Below, in pieces: positions 37,105 to 46,405 of a stretch of DNA of 64,000 nt. The translations under genes and the position numbers were made by a program. Each line of letters begins with the position of its first letter. The stretch's first letter is position 1. The notes beneath the pieces are model-generated. The model searched no databases. It saw nothing but the letters and a program-made list of their open reading frames with translations, and was not told the origin of the DNA. This stretch comes from an uncultured Clostridia bacterium (GTDB lineage Bacteria > Bacillota > Clostridia > Christensenellales > UBA1242): NCBI GenBank assembly GCA_947591785.1, contig CANQDK010000005.1, positions 46,416-110,415 of the forward strand. The letters are read 5' to 3'.

Positions 37105-37923
37105 TTAAACAAATTGTTTTTTTGCAAGTTCATACATAATCAAACTGCCGCTCACACCTGCATTTAAACTTTCAATCCCCTCTTTCATTGGAATTTTGAT
37201 TGTTTTGCAACATATTTTTCGCAATTCGTCACTCACACCTTGTCCTTCATTGCCAATCACAACACCAACTATTGCCTCGGTTGTTTTGTATGTAAAAATA
37301 TTTTCACCTTTCATATCACAACACAGAAGATTGAATTTGTTTGTTTTTGCATAGGAAACAAATTCTTGTCTTGTCATTTCATAAACCTTATTTGATAAAA
37401 CAGCACCGACTGAACTGCGAATAAGTTTTTCATTTGTCCTTTTCACACTATCAATCAGAAAAACAGTTTCAAAACCTGTTGCTTTTGCTGTTCTAATCAA
37501 TGTTCCAACATTTCCTGGGTCTTGAAGTCCGTCTAAAACAAGAAAATTTGTTTTTGGAGATTCCACAACATATTGTTGGTGGTATGCAATGCATAATACT
37601 TTCTGTGGTGTTTTTGTGGTTGCAAGTTGTTCCAAAGTTTTTTCTTCAACTTTAAAAATTTTAATTTCAAAATTACTATTCTTGTTTTGATTTTCATCTA
37701 TATCTATATTTGTTTTTTGAGATTGAAAATCAATTAAAATTTTTTCAAGATGTGTTTTTTCAAATTCCTCTTCACTCAAACTTGTGAGAATATATTTTAC
37801 ATCAATATCGCCATTTGAAATTGCATCTTTTATTATTTTAATATTATCCAAAAAAAGCAAAGACTTGTTTTCTCGTTTTTGCTTTTTAAGTTCTATTATA
37901 AAGTTTTTGCTCGCCCTTTCCAA
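37105..37923 (-). CDS. TrmH/SpoU-family RNA 2'-O-methyltransferase
   Basis: SPOUT methyltransferase, rRNA type. N-terminal substrate-binding domain (about 1-125), then motif 1 LVLDGLQDPGNVGTLIRTA, motif 2 VVIGNEGQGVS, and motif 3 IPMKEGIESLNAGVSGSLIMYELA forming the knot and SAM pocket. TTG at 37923, after GAAGG and two bases past the rplT stop, fits the family N-terminus; the track start lies inside rplT. A palindromic repeat copy is inside the coding region near 37573-37599. 272 residues. Confidence 0.9.
   Translation of the reverse strand: MERASKNFIIELKKQKRENKSLLFLDNIKIIKDAISNGDIDVKYILTSLSEEEFEKTHLEKILIDFQSQKTNIDIDENQNKNSNFEIKIFKVEEKTLEQLATTKTPQKVLCIAYHQQYVVESPKTNFLVLDGLQDPGNVGTLIRTAKATGFETVFLIDSVKRTNEKLIRSSVGAVLSNKVYEMTRQEFVSYAKTNKFNLLCCDMKGENIFTYKTTEAIVGVVIGNEGQGVSDELRKICCKTIKIPMKEGIESLNAGVSGSLIMYELAKKQFV
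37573..37599. repeat. Dispersed palindromic element inside the trmH-like CDS
   Basis: TTGTTGGTGGTATGCAATGCATAATAC matches the intergenic copy at 14536 closely. It encodes the linker VLCIAYHQQ between the two domains of the methyltransferase. Confidence 0.65.
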
Positions 37924-37924
37924 A

Positions 37925-38272
37925 TTATGCCTTCTTTGCAACAGCAACAAGTTCTGCAAATGCTTGTGGTTCTTTGACTGCCATATCTGCAAGAACTTTT
38001 CTGTTGAGGTTTACATTGGCTTTTTTCAACCCACTGATAAATCTTGAATAAGAAATATCATTCTGGTGGCAACCAGCATTTATTCTTGTTATCCAAAGTG
38101 AGCGGAAGTTTCTTTTCTTAAGTTTTCTTCCAACGTATGCATATTGTCCACTCTTCATCACTTGTTCACGTGCTGTGCGATAGAGTTTGCTTTTTGCTCC
38201 AAAATATCCTTTTGCTTGTTTAAGGATTTTTCTGCGTTTCTTTACTGCATTTACGCCTCTTTTAATTCTCAT
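37925..38272 (-). CDS. rplT: Ribosomal protein L20
   Basis: Early-assembly 23S rRNA-binding protein of the large subunit. [41 protein letters not shown] is the classical N-terminus. 115 residues. GGAGG upstream. Third gene of infC-rpmI-rplT; in Firmicutes L20 represses this operon through its leader. Confidence 0.98.
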   Translation of the reverse strand: MRIKRGVNAVKKRRKILKQAKGYFGAKSKLYRTAREQVMKSGQYAYVGRKLKKRNFRSLWITRINAGCHQNDISYSRFISGLKKANVNLNRKVLADMAVKEPQAFAELVAVAKKA

Positions 38273-38287
38273 AACTGTCCTCCATTA

Positions 38288-38482
38288 TTACTTTGCAAGC
38301 AAGGTCTTAATGTTTTGGCTGTTTTTTCCAGCAATGTATGAACCTTTGCGAAGTTTTCTTTTACGACTTTTAGTTTTCACTGTTAAGAAGTGCCCTTTTC
38401 CTGGTCTTGCAAACTTAACTTTTCCTGTGGCTGTCAGTGAAAATCTCTTTTTTACGCCACTATGTGTTTTTTGTTTAGGCAT
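38288..38482 (-). CDS. rpmI: Ribosomal protein L35
   Basis: MPKQKTHSGVKKRFSLTATGKVKFARPGKGHFLTVKTKSRKRKLRKGSYI matches L35 throughout. 64 residues. AAAAGGAG upstream. Confidence 0.98.
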   Translation of the reverse strand: MPKQKTHSGVKKRFSLTATGKVKFARPGKGHFLTVKTKSRKRKLRKGSYIAGKNSQNIKTLLAK

Positions 38483-38497
38483 TTTACTTTTCTCCTT

Positions 38498-39010
38498 TTA
38501 ACCCTTTTTTGGACTGATTACAACTGAAACATTTCTCCCCATAACAACTGGCTCTTTGTCAGCAGTGCCATAGTCGGCAAGCCCTGCAACAAATTTTTTG
38601 ACATCTTCCACTGCATTATTAACATAGGCTTGTTCACGCCCACGCATACGTAATGAAACTTTTACCTTATCGCCATCTTGCAAAATCTTTTGAGCGTTTT
38701 TGATTTTAAAACTGGTGTGGTAGTCATCAATACGCATTGAAAGTTGAATTTCTTTGATTTCGCTTATTTTTTGATTTTTGCGAAGTTCTTTTTCTTTTTT
38801 CATTGCATCAAACTTATATTTTCCATAATCCATAAGCTTGCATACAGGTGGATTTGCATTTGGTGACATAAGCACAAGGTCAAGCCCTAATGCATCTGCC
38901 TTTTCCTGTGCTGATGCTTTGGAAAGCACTCCAAGTTGCTCTCCTTCCTCGCCGATAAGTCTAACTTCTTTTGCATAGATTTGGTCGTTGATTTGAAGTT
39001 CTTTAAAAAT
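38498..39010 (-). CDS. infC: Translation initiation factor IF-3 (AUU start)
   Basis: Keeps ribosomal subunits apart and checks initiator tRNA pairing. N-domain IFKELQINDQIYAKEVRLIGEEGEQLG, linker YKFDAMKKEKELRKNQK, C-domain EIQLSMRIDDYHTSFKIKNAQKIL and VSLRMRGREQ. The family start and AAAGGAG (39026-39020) point to an ATT start codon at 39010, the non-canonical start that allows IF3 autoregulation. The track's ATG at 39079 lies upstream in the leader. 170 residues. Confidence 0.9.
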   Translation of the reverse strand: MFKELQINDQIYAKEVRLIGEEGEQLGVLSKASAQEKADALGLDLVLMSPNANPPVCKLMDYGKYKFDAMKKEKELRKNQKISEIKEIQLSMRIDDYHTSFKIKNAQKILQDGDKVKVSLRMRGREQAYVNNAVEDVKKFVAGLADYGTADKEPVVMGRNVSVVISPKKG

Positions 39011-39019
39011 TGTCGTAAT

Positions 39020-39056
39020 CTCCTTTAAAAAAAATTCTGCAAAATTGCAGAATCCC
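39020..39056 (-). terminator. Attenuator-like terminator immediately before infC
   Basis: On the minus strand ATTCTGCAA and TTGCAGAAT pair (39053-39034) and are followed by eight T's that run straight into the AAAGGAG site of infC. A leader terminator here fits regulation of the infC-rpmI-rplT operon by L20. Confidence 0.75.
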
Positions 39057-39198
39057 CTAAGAATAATCAAATCTGTCATATTGACAAATCTTAATAATTC
39101 AATTTTAATACCACATTAAAACAAAATTCAATGGGTGAGAAGGGAATCTTCTGCTTTCTTACATCGTTAATATTATCACAAAAGAATTTGTATGTCAA
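39057..39198 (-). promoter_or_regulatory. infC promoter and leader (probable L20 leader)
   Basis: TTGACA (39198-39193) and TAATAT (39175-39170) are 17 bp apart. The leader of about 150 nt contains GCAGAAGATTCCCTTCTCAC (39153-39134), which I believe recurs in Firmicutes infC leaders, and ends in the attenuator. Assignment as an L20-binding leader is inference. The rest of the gap to 39427 is AT-rich with nothing evident. Confidence 0.65.
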
Positions 39199-39427
39199 CT
39201 ATTTTTTAAAAATTTTTTTCTTTTTTTATTTTTAATTTGAAAATAATTTTTTATAAGATAATACAATCTGTTTATGCCTTGATTTTTTATTTCATTTAAT
39301 TAGAAAGAAAATAGGTTTAAATTTTTATATTAATATTTTTTATAATTATTTTAATATTTTTTATAATTTTACATTTTAATAGTTCAGTTTTAGTGTTTTT
39401 AACATTTTTAATAATTTCTATATATTT

Positions 39428-39991
39428 TTATTCCTTTTTTATTTTTCTCCTTCTTCTTACTTTTGTTTTTATAAAATCAAAAAGGGAAAATTCTAGAAAT
39501 TTTCCAGTTGTCATGACAATTCTATCGCAGTTGTCAACTGCATATCCCTTTAATATTGCTTTGCAAAAGATTGTTAGTCCTGCAATCATGGAACTGATAA
39601 AACAAGTAACTAAAAAATATATGCTTGCTTCATTTATGTGCATTGACAACACAAGACTCACCCCACCTGCTCCGCTTAATATTCCACAAATATCTCCAAC
39701 AACATCTCCACAAAAAGATGAAACTTTTTCTCGATTTTGACATAGTTTTTTTGCCGTTTGAAAACCCCTCTGCCCCTCTTTTGTTTGAATTCTTTCAAGG
39801 GAAGTTGATGTGACTGCAACGCCTATCATGTCAAATAGCGATGCAAAAGAAATGAAAAACACAATCACAAAAAGTGACAAAAAAACTGGCAAGGTTGGAA
39901 AAATGCTTTGTGAAATAACACTAAAAAAAACAGATAAAAAAAATGATAGCACAAAAGTTTTTATTGCCCAACTCAAATTTTTTCTTTTCAT
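39428..39991 (-). CDS. Conserved-looking membrane protein
   Basis: 187 residues from ATG 39991. Hydrophobic helices at about 9-30 and 38-62, a polar segment carrying GVAVTSTSLERIQ...KLCQNREKVSSFCGDVVGDICGILSGA, two more helices (about 120-160), and a basic C-terminus (KTKVRRRRKIKKE). It resembles DUF21-neighbourhood membrane proteins of Clostridia, but I cannot name the family. The track start at 40075 lies inside the terminator of the preceding gene. Confidence 0.6.
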   Translation of the reverse strand: MKRKNLSWAIKTFVLSFFLSVFFSVISQSIFPTLPVFLSLFVIVFFISFASLFDMIGVAVTSTSLERIQTKEGQRGFQTAKKLCQNREKVSSFCGDVVGDICGILSGAGGVSLVLSMHINEASIYFLVTCFISSMIAGLTIFCKAILKGYAVDNCDRIVMTTGKFLEFSLFDFIKTKVRRRRKIKKE

Positions 39992-40013
39992 ATTGATATT
40001 ATATTGAATTACA

Positions 40014-40048
40014 AGAAAAAATAGGACAAAACAAATGCTCTGCCCTAT
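40014..40048 (-). terminator. Terminator after the 867-residue ORF
   Basis: On the minus strand AUAGGGCA (40048-40041) pairs with UGUCCUAU (40028-40021), one G-U wobble, followed by a run of U. Confidence 0.75.
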
Positions 40049-40111
40049 CAATAGTTTTCTTCTCAATCTATTCAATATTTTAGTTGTTTACTTCTCAATT
40101 TTTTCAATATT

Positions 40112-42715
40112 TTACTTCTTAAAAGTTTTTGTTCCATTTTTTTCAAGGTCGTCATAAACAGTGTCTTGCTTCATTTTTATGCAAGGAAGTTCTTTTGTTC
40201 CCTGAGATGCTGGCTTTAGTTTCATCTTTTCAACAAATTCTTTGTCTGGAGTTTGAGGATATAAAAGAGTGAAACCTTTTTTGAATTTTACATAAATTCC
40301 TTTATCATCATATTCAACACCTGTTATATCAAGAATGGTGTTGTTCACTTTTTTATCAAATTTCCATTTTCCAGTTCCGCTATCTTGAGCCACCAAAAAA
40401 CAACATTTCAATGCTTCGTGTTTCAACATACTTTGGTTTTGTGTGGAGTAAGGAGAATCGTCATGTAAACTTCTCTTACCAATATTTAAAGTATCAAGTG
40501 TTGAGAGTGGAGTCTTTTTCATTAAACTGTTTTTCAATCCAAACTCATCTGATTTCAAGAAATAAATTTCATTTTCTGAAAGGTCTCTCATTTCTTTAGT
40601 TGCAATAAATAATGTGACTGGAATTATTGGATTGAACATCTTTTCAGAAATTTCTTTTAAAAGTTCAGGATTAAGAATCTCGTCAGTATGATTCTTGAAC
40701 GCTTTTCTAACTTGCGAAACAAATTCAAGTAATTGCAAATTAATGTTTGCTTCATTAAAGAAAATTTGGTTAAATTTGAAAAACAAATTGTTCTTATCAT
40801 TTTTAGTTTTATACAATTCATATTTACTGTGAAGAATTTTATCATTATATCTGCTTATTTGATTTGCAAGGCTTGAAATTTCTTCACATAATTTTGCAGT
40901 GGTTTCTGCTTTTGCAACTGACATCAAATAGTTGTCTGGTAGAACATATTTTTGAATATCTGCTGTTTCATACAATTCAATAGGAAAGTTGTTAGTCATT
41001 ATTTTTGTGATGTGTGATACAATTTCATTGAACGAACTTAGCAAAGACTCGTCGTCAGCAATTAATTTTGCCATTTCTTCACATTTAATCTGTCTTTCAA
41101 TGTTCTTTCTTAGTTCATCAGATTTTAAAAATCTTCTGCTGAAACCATTGCCATACACTTTATCAAGACATAATTCAGAAATATCCAAAATCTTTTGTGC
41201 CGATGACATCTCTTGATTTGATTCGATTTTAGAAATGTTTTGAAGAAGTTCATCATCAATATATTTGAATCTGCTTGTCTTTGTTTTGTTTGATGAATTG
41301 CCATTTGAGTCTTTATTTGTGTTCTCTGTTGCAGTTCCTCTCTTTCTTGAAATAGTCTGCTCTGATGTCGTTTTGGATTCATCTTTATTTTTAAGCTTAT
41401 TAATGACGCTTTCAACATATTCTTTATCTTTTTCAGACAGTCTTGACATCTGTTTTTGTAAAATCATCTTTTCATCATCTGTCAAATTTATTCTATCTTT
41501 CAAAGATTTTAAAGTTAGATTGCTTTTTCTTCTTGAATTATGATTTTCAAAAGGAGTTGTTGAAGGAAGTTTGCTTTCACCAGCGAATGTTGTCAAGGCA
41601 GAAGGTTTTTGCAACAAATTTGCATAAACCCCTTCCTCAATCGCTCTTTTGAAGATAATGTCAAGAACAACTGGATTTGTTTTGATATACTCAAATCTTG
41701 TCAATGCATCAAGCACACTCTCCTTGTCCAAATATTTTTCAAGAGTGTCTTTAACAAGTCCAAGATTTGACATATTTTGTTGTGAAATACCATTAATTTG
41801 AATCAAATTGTCTTTATTAAAGCAAAATGCTTTTGCTTTCTCTTCACTTAGTCCAAGAGAAATAAGTTTTTTCTCTAAATCAGTAACCTTATCAGGCGAA
41901 AGTAATAAAATTGCAGGGTCTTCATCAATCTTTTTAAGTAAATCAATTTTGCTTGATGGGTCTTTCTCATCAACAAAATAGAGTTCCAAAAAAGCCATTG
42001 TATCTTCTAATTTTGACAAAGGCTGCGTTAATATTCCTTTACATTTTCTTATCATATTGACATAGTTGACATTTCCATAGAAAACATTATGCTCTTTATC
42101 ATAAGTGAAATTGCTTAAAAGTTCCAAAACATTTTGAATTGCCTCTGCGTTAAACTTGCAAGCTTCTGAACTGCATTCTTCAAACATGGCTTTCACATCT
42201 TCCATTTCTTCAAAAAGCCTAAATTCTTTGTTTGTGTTTGTGTCAATATAAGTTTCTTCAACAAGTGCATATAGGCTCTTTTTAAAAGACTCAACTGTCA
42301 AATTTTTGAAAGTTGTTTTGTTCGAAATTTTGTATGGGTCAATTCCATAACTTTCTGCTTCTTTAAGAGCATCAAAAAACTCCTGCCTGATTCTTTTGTT
42401 GTCGTTTTTATAAAGTTCAAGTGCCTTAGTCACAATCTTCTCTGCGGATTGTTTTCTGTAAATTTTTTCAGTTTCAGTTAAATCCTTTGAAGAAGTGAGC
42501 AGTGTGCTATATTTTTGGAATATTTCATAGAAATACATCACCGCTTCTTCATTATTCGATTTGAATATTTTTGTAACATTTTCCAACAGTTTTTTTTCTG
42601 TGAAACAGAAGCTGGTTTTGAAAATTTTTTCAAGTTCTTCAAAATAAAGTTCAACGAAATCATAATCAAGTTTGTTTTCCTGTGATATTTTTAGTATTTC
42701 TTCCTTATCAATCAT
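40112..42715 (-). CDS. Large helical protein of unknown function
   Basis: 867 residues, predicted almost all alpha-helical, without signal peptide or membrane segment. A stretch near residues 260-330 (DPAILLLSPDKVTDLEKKLISLGLSEEKAKAFCFNKDNLIQING) resembles mTERF-like helical repeats. A Ser/Thr/Asn/Lys-rich disordered linker (about 435-480) splits two helical halves, and the C-terminal domain is more beta-like (YDDKGIYVKFKKGFTLLYP). It has its own promoter and a clear terminator. Family not recognised; the mTERF resemblance is weak inference. Confidence 0.65.
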   Translation of the reverse strand: MIDKEEILKISQENKLDYDFVELYFEELEKIFKTSFCFTEKKLLENVTKIFKSNNEEAVMYFYEIFQKYSTLLTSSKDLTETEKIYRKQSAEKIVTKALELYKNDNKRIRQEFFDALKEAESYGIDPYKISNKTTFKNLTVESFKKSLYALVEETYIDTNTNKEFRLFEEMEDVKAMFEECSSEACKFNAEAIQNVLELLSNFTYDKEHNVFYGNVNYVNMIRKCKGILTQPLSKLEDTMAFLELYFVDEKDPSSKIDLLKKIDEDPAILLLSPDKVTDLEKKLISLGLSEEKAKAFCFNKDNLIQINGISQQNMSNLGLVKDTLEKYLDKESVLDALTRFEYIKTNPVVLDIIFKRAIEEGVYANLLQKPSALTTFAGESKLPSTTPFENHNSRRKSNLTLKSLKDRINLTDDEKMILQKQMSRLSEKDKEYVESVINKLKNKDESKTTSEQTISRKRGTATENTNKDSNGNSSNKTKTSRFKYIDDELLQNISKIESNQEMSSAQKILDISELCLDKVYGNGFSRRFLKSDELRKNIERQIKCEEMAKLIADDESLLSSFNEIVSHITKIMTNNFPIELYETADIQKYVLPDNYLMSVAKAETTAKLCEEISSLANQISRYNDKILHSKYELYKTKNDKNNLFFKFNQIFFNEANINLQLLEFVSQVRKAFKNHTDEILNPELLKEISEKMFNPIIPVTLFIATKEMRDLSENEIYFLKSDEFGLKNSLMKKTPLSTLDTLNIGKRSLHDDSPYSTQNQSMLKHEALKCCFLVAQDSGTGKWKFDKKVNNTILDITGVEYDDKGIYVKFKKGFTLLYPQTPDKEFVEKMKLKPASQGTKELPCIKMKQDTVYDDLEKNGTKTFKK

Positions 42716-42741
42716 ATTTTCTCCTTAAAATAGTGCGTTAT

Positions 42742-42770
42742 ATTTTAGCACAATATCATTTAAAAATCAA
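42742..42770 (-). promoter_or_regulatory. Promoter of the 867-residue ORF
   Basis: TTGATT (42770-42765) and TAAAAT (42747-42742) are 17 bp apart on the minus strand, about 27 bp upstream of the ATG, with AAGGAG between. Confidence 0.65.
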
Positions 42771-42826
42771 TAAAAAGCAAGAAAATATTTTGCAAATTTT
42801 GGAAATTTTATTTAAGTTGAAAACAA

Positions 42827-42855
42827 AATAAAAAAAGGACTTTTTTTAAGTCCTT
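42827..42855 (-). terminator. Terminator after proS
   Basis: AAGGACTT (42855-42848) and AAGTCCTT (42842-42835) form a perfect eight-base-pair stem with a five-base loop, followed by seven U on the minus strand. It ends the run that begins at spoIIIAA. Confidence 0.9.
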
Positions 42856-42911
42856 GATTTTTATGTTATGATTATTGCTTTGTTTCTAATAATGTTCTTG
42901 TTCTATTTTTA

Positions 42912-44630
42912 TTACATGAGTTCTTCCAAATCGCCCTTAATCATTTCTTTAAGTTCAGAAATTAAGTCGGCAAAATTGATGAAAAGTTTTTCTCCTGTTT
43001 CTCTTATTGTCACTTCGGCTTGGCCATTCACGATTGTTTTTGGACTGATTATCACTCTGATTGGAACACCCATAAGTTCGCTGTCTGTAAGTTTCACTCC
43101 TGCTGATAAGTTTCTGTCATCATAAAGCACTTCAATTCCTGCTTTTTCCATGTCACGATAAAGTTCCTCTGCAAGAACCCCAACATTCTCGTCATCAAGA
43201 CGCAATGGACAAAAATGAACTTGCCATGGTGCTATGCTCATAGGCCAAACAAGCCCTTTGTCATCTGCTTTTTCTTCAATAATGCTTTCCAAACTTCGTC
43301 CAACTCCAATTCCATAGCACCCCATAATAGGTTCTTTCACACTGCCATCTGGCATTGTCACTTTCATTCCCATCTCTTTGGTGTAACGTGTCCCAAGTTG
43401 GAAAATATTTCCAATTTCAATTCCTCTTGTAAAGGAAAGTTCTTCACCGCAATGAACACATCTCTCACCTTCTTTCACAAGTGCTATATCAACAAACTCA
43501 ACATCAGCAAGGTCGCGTGAAGCCGAAACATTTTTGATGTGGAAGTCTTTCTTGTTTGCACCTGTCACAAAGTTTTCAAGATTTTGTAAACTTTTATCAT
43601 AAGCAATCACACTCCCACTTGGAGCATTTAAATTTAGACAGCCAATGTTTCCTGCAAACAAACCAAATTCTTCAACATCGACAGGGACAAGTTCGCTTCT
43701 TGCAATTTTTTGAAGTTTAGATTCGTTGACTTCATGGTCGCCACGAAGAAAAGCAACAACAAGTCTGCCATCTGTTGTCTTATAACATACCGCTTTTGCT
43801 GTGTGCTTAGCATCAATTTCAAGAAAATTACAAACATCTTCAATTGTATGAGCATTTCCTGTGAAGACTTCTTCAATTTCACCTTTGACAGTGCTGTCAT
43901 TTTCGTCTTTAACAGACACCGCAACTTCCATATTACTTGAATAGCCACAATGCTTACATATCACAAGACGGTCCTCACCCGCTTCCGTGACAGCCATAAA
44001 TTCATGAGAAACTTTGCCGCCCATCATACCGTTATCGCCTTCAACAGCCACAAAGTTTTTAAACCCTATACGCTTGAAAATACGCATATATGCATCAAAA
44101 ACTTTTTGATAATAATTTGCCAAATCTTCCTGAGTTGCATGGAAAGAATATGCATCTTTCATTGTGAATTCTCTTGCACGAATAAGCCCACCACGTGGTC
44201 TTGCTTCATCACGGAATTTTGTTTGAAGTTGGAACACCATAAATGGAAGTTGGTCATAACTTTTGATTGTGTTTAGAGCCAAATGAACAGCCGCCTCCTC
44301 ATGTGTCATTCCAAGAACCATATCATGTTGTGTTCTGTCTTTAAATCTTATCATTTCGTCTTTGATTGAAGAGTAACGCCCACTCATTTCCCACAGTTCA
44401 CGTGGCATAACAACAGGAAAAAGCACTTCTTGGCCACCAACAGAATTCATTTCTTCTCTAATGATGTTTTGAATTTTTAAATTAACTCTTTGTGCAGGTG
44501 GAAGTAATGAAAAAATTCCTGCACTCACTTGTTTTATGTAGCCCGCACGAAGTAAATAAATATGGCTTCTTAGTGTTGCACCACTTGGAACATCTTTAAT
44601 TCTTTCACCAACAAGTCTGGACAGTTTCAT
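42912..44630 (-). CDS. proS: Prolyl-tRNA synthetase (bacterial type)
   Basis: Class II synthetase that charges tRNA-Pro. Motif 2 and surroundings FKFRDEARPRGGLIRAREFTMKDAYSFH are clear, as are the class motifs at GCYGIGVGRSLESI. The editing INS domain lies between (about 225-380). 572 residues. Its ATG overlaps the xseB stop (ATGA), so it is co-translated as the last gene of the minus-strand run. Confidence 0.97.
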   Translation of the reverse strand: MKLSRLVGERIKDVPSGATLRSHIYLLRAGYIKQVSAGIFSLLPPAQRVNLKIQNIIREEMNSVGGQEVLFPVVMPRELWEMSGRYSSIKDEMIRFKDRTQHDMVLGMTHEEAAVHLALNTIKSYDQLPFMVFQLQTKFRDEARPRGGLIRAREFTMKDAYSFHATQEDLANYYQKVFDAYMRIFKRIGFKNFVAVEGDNGMMGGKVSHEFMAVTEAGEDRLVICKHCGYSSNMEVAVSVKDENDSTVKGEIEEVFTGNAHTIEDVCNFLEIDAKHTAKAVCYKTTDGRLVVAFLRGDHEVNESKLQKIARSELVPVDVEEFGLFAGNIGCLNLNAPSGSVIAYDKSLQNLENFVTGANKKDFHIKNVSASRDLADVEFVDIALVKEGERCVHCGEELSFTRGIEIGNIFQLGTRYTKEMGMKVTMPDGSVKEPIMGCYGIGVGRSLESIIEEKADDKGLVWPMSIAPWQVHFCPLRLDDENVGVLAEELYRDMEKAGIEVLYDDRNLSAGVKLTDSELMGVPIRVIISPKTIVNGQAEVTIRETGEKLFINFADLISELKEMIKGDLEELM

Positions 44631-44830
44631 ATCTCCTCCTCAACAATTTTATCAAGTTCTTTTTTGACTTGTAATAATTTGCCAGAACTTTTTGCAAGTT
44701 CCTCTTGTGAAAATTTTGCAAGAGTTGATGCACGTTCAAAAAGTTCTTGTGCAGTATTCAAAGGTAGATTTTCATTTTCAAGTTTTTGAATTATTTCTTC
44801 AATTTCCTTAATTGCATCTTCAAAAGTCAT
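44627..44830 (-). CDS. xseB: Exodeoxyribonuclease VII small subunit
   Basis: 67 residues of helical hairpin: MTFEDAIKEIEEIIQKLENENLPLNTAQELFERASTLAKF is diagnostic. Start at 44830 after AAGGAG; the track's longer form overlaps xseA. Partner of XseA. Confidence 0.93.
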   Translation of the reverse strand: MTFEDAIKEIEEIIQKLENENLPLNTAQELFERASTLAKFSQEELAKSSGKLLQVKKELDKIVEEEI

Positions 44831-44831
44831 A

Positions 44832-46025
44832 TTACACTCCTTTTTGAGTCTTATTTTCATTTTTTTTCTCAGCAATCAACTTTCCATCTATAAAGACAAC
44901 ATCAAAACATCTTGCTGTGTCAAGTTGTGAAAGCTTTGCAATATTTTTGCCTTGTTGTTCTATTTTAACATATCCCTGTGCCAAAATGTCAAGCGGATTA
45001 TGTTTATTTAATGTTGCCAATTTCAATTTCAAACCATAATCCTTCTCAACAAGCATTGTGTGTAGTTTTGTTGAAAGAGTTTGTGTCAGTTTCTTTAACT
45101 TTGCCTTGCAGTCCTCAATTTTTTCTTCGTAAAGTTCAAGAACAATGTTTTTTGTGCCTTGATACAACATCGTTTTTTCTGCTATTATGCTGTCTAAAAT
45201 TCTGTTTAATCTTCCTATTTCTCTTTTAAAAGTTTGCTGTAAGTTTTTTGTGTCATTTGTCAAAAGTTCTGCAGCAGCACTTGGAGTTGGAGCTCTTAAG
45301 TCACTGACAAAATCAATTATTGTGAAGTCAACTTCATGCCCAACAGCAGATACAATTGGTTTTTCACAGTTGTAGGTTTCTTTTGCAACAATTTCTGTGT
45401 TGTATGCCCACAAATCATCAAGACTTCCTCCACCACGTGCCACGACAACAACATCAACTCCATCATAGTTTGAAAAAAATCTGATTCCTTCTGCAATTTC
45501 ACTTTCTGCACCATTTCCTTGCACCTTACAGTCATAAAGGACAATATCAACTGAAGGATTTCTTCGCCATGCAACATTTTTGATATCCTGAATCACTGCA
45601 CCGTCTTTTGATGTCACAACGCCGATTCTTTTTATGCTTTTCGGCATTTGTTTTTTATGAGATTGTTCAAACAGTCCTTCCTTTTGGAGTTTTTCTTTAA
45701 GTTCGAGAAACCTTTGAAAAAGAACACCTTGCCCATAGGGTTCAATTTTTGAAACAACAAAATTAAATCTGCCACTTTTTGTATAAAAATTTGGAGAACC
45801 AGTCACAACAACTGAATCTCCTTCTTTTAAGTTTTCTGTTATTTCAGTATAGAAACAAACACATGGCAAAGAACTCTCTTCGTCTTTAATGGAAAAATAG
45901 ACTGCACTTTTTGAAATAGAAACGCCAAAAACTTCTCCAACGATTTGAATGTTGTGGAGAAGTTCTTCTGCGTTAAATATGTTTTTAACATAGTTATTAA
46001 ATTTTGTGACGGTTAATGTGTTCAT
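44832..46025 (-). CDS. xseA: Exodeoxyribonuclease VII large subunit
   Basis: N-terminal OB fold (LHNIQIVGEVFGVSISKSAVYFSIKDEESSLPCVCF), catalytic domain with TSKDGAVIQDI and VVVARGGGSLDDLWAYN, and a C-terminal coiled coil. Degrades single-stranded DNA to acid-soluble oligonucleotides. 397 residues. Overlaps the nusB stop by four bases. Confidence 0.95.
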   Translation of the reverse strand: MNTLTVTKFNNYVKNIFNAEELLHNIQIVGEVFGVSISKSAVYFSIKDEESSLPCVCFYTEITENLKEGDSVVVTGSPNFYTKSGRFNFVVSKIEPYGQGVLFQRFLELKEKLQKEGLFEQSHKKQMPKSIKRIGVVTSKDGAVIQDIKNVAWRRNPSVDIVLYDCKVQGNGAESEIAEGIRFFSNYDGVDVVVVARGGGSLDDLWAYNTEIVAKETYNCEKPIVSAVGHEVDFTIIDFVSDLRAPTPSAAAELLTNDTKNLQQTFKREIGRLNRILDSIIAEKTMLYQGTKNIVLELYEEKIEDCKAKLKKLTQTLSTKLHTMLVEKDYGLKLKLATLNKHNPLDILAQGYVKIEQQGKNIAKLSQLDTARCFDVVFIDGKLIAEKKNENKTQKGV

Positions 46026-46405
46026 TCTTCTTTAATTATTGCAGAAATCAAGCCATTTATAAATTTATGAGATTTCTGTGTGCTGTAAATTTTTGCAAGT
46101 TCGATTGCTTCATTGATTGCAACTGCACTTGGTGTTTCACAATACAATATTTCGCACAGTGCAACATAGACAAGTGCAAGGTCAATTTTGAACAACCTAT
46201 CATAAGAAAAATTTTTCAAGTGTTTTTCAATTTTTTCTTTTAATTCATCTTTGTGGTTACGAAAAGCATTAATAATTTGTTCAAAAAATTTTTGTTCTTC
46301 TGGTTTCAGTTTCTCAAGATTCTCACTGGATAAAAGTTCATCTGGTTCATGAAAAAGACTTTCAAAAACAAGTTTAAATGCATTTTCTCTGGCTGTTTTA
46401 CGCAT
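46022..46405 (-). CDS. nusB: Transcription antitermination factor NusB
   Basis: Helical protein that joins NusE on boxA RNA for rRNA antitermination. MRKTARENAFKLVFESLF and the C-terminal PSAVAINEAIELAKIYSTQKSHKFINGLIS are signatures. 127 residues from ATG 46405 (after AGAGGTTG). Overlaps asp23 by eight bases. Confidence 0.94.
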   Translation of the reverse strand: MRKTARENAFKLVFESLFHEPDELLSSENLEKLKPEEQKFFEQIINAFRNHKDELKEKIEKHLKNFSYDRLFKIDLALVYVALCEILYCETPSAVAINEAIELAKIYSTQKSHKFINGLISAIIKEE

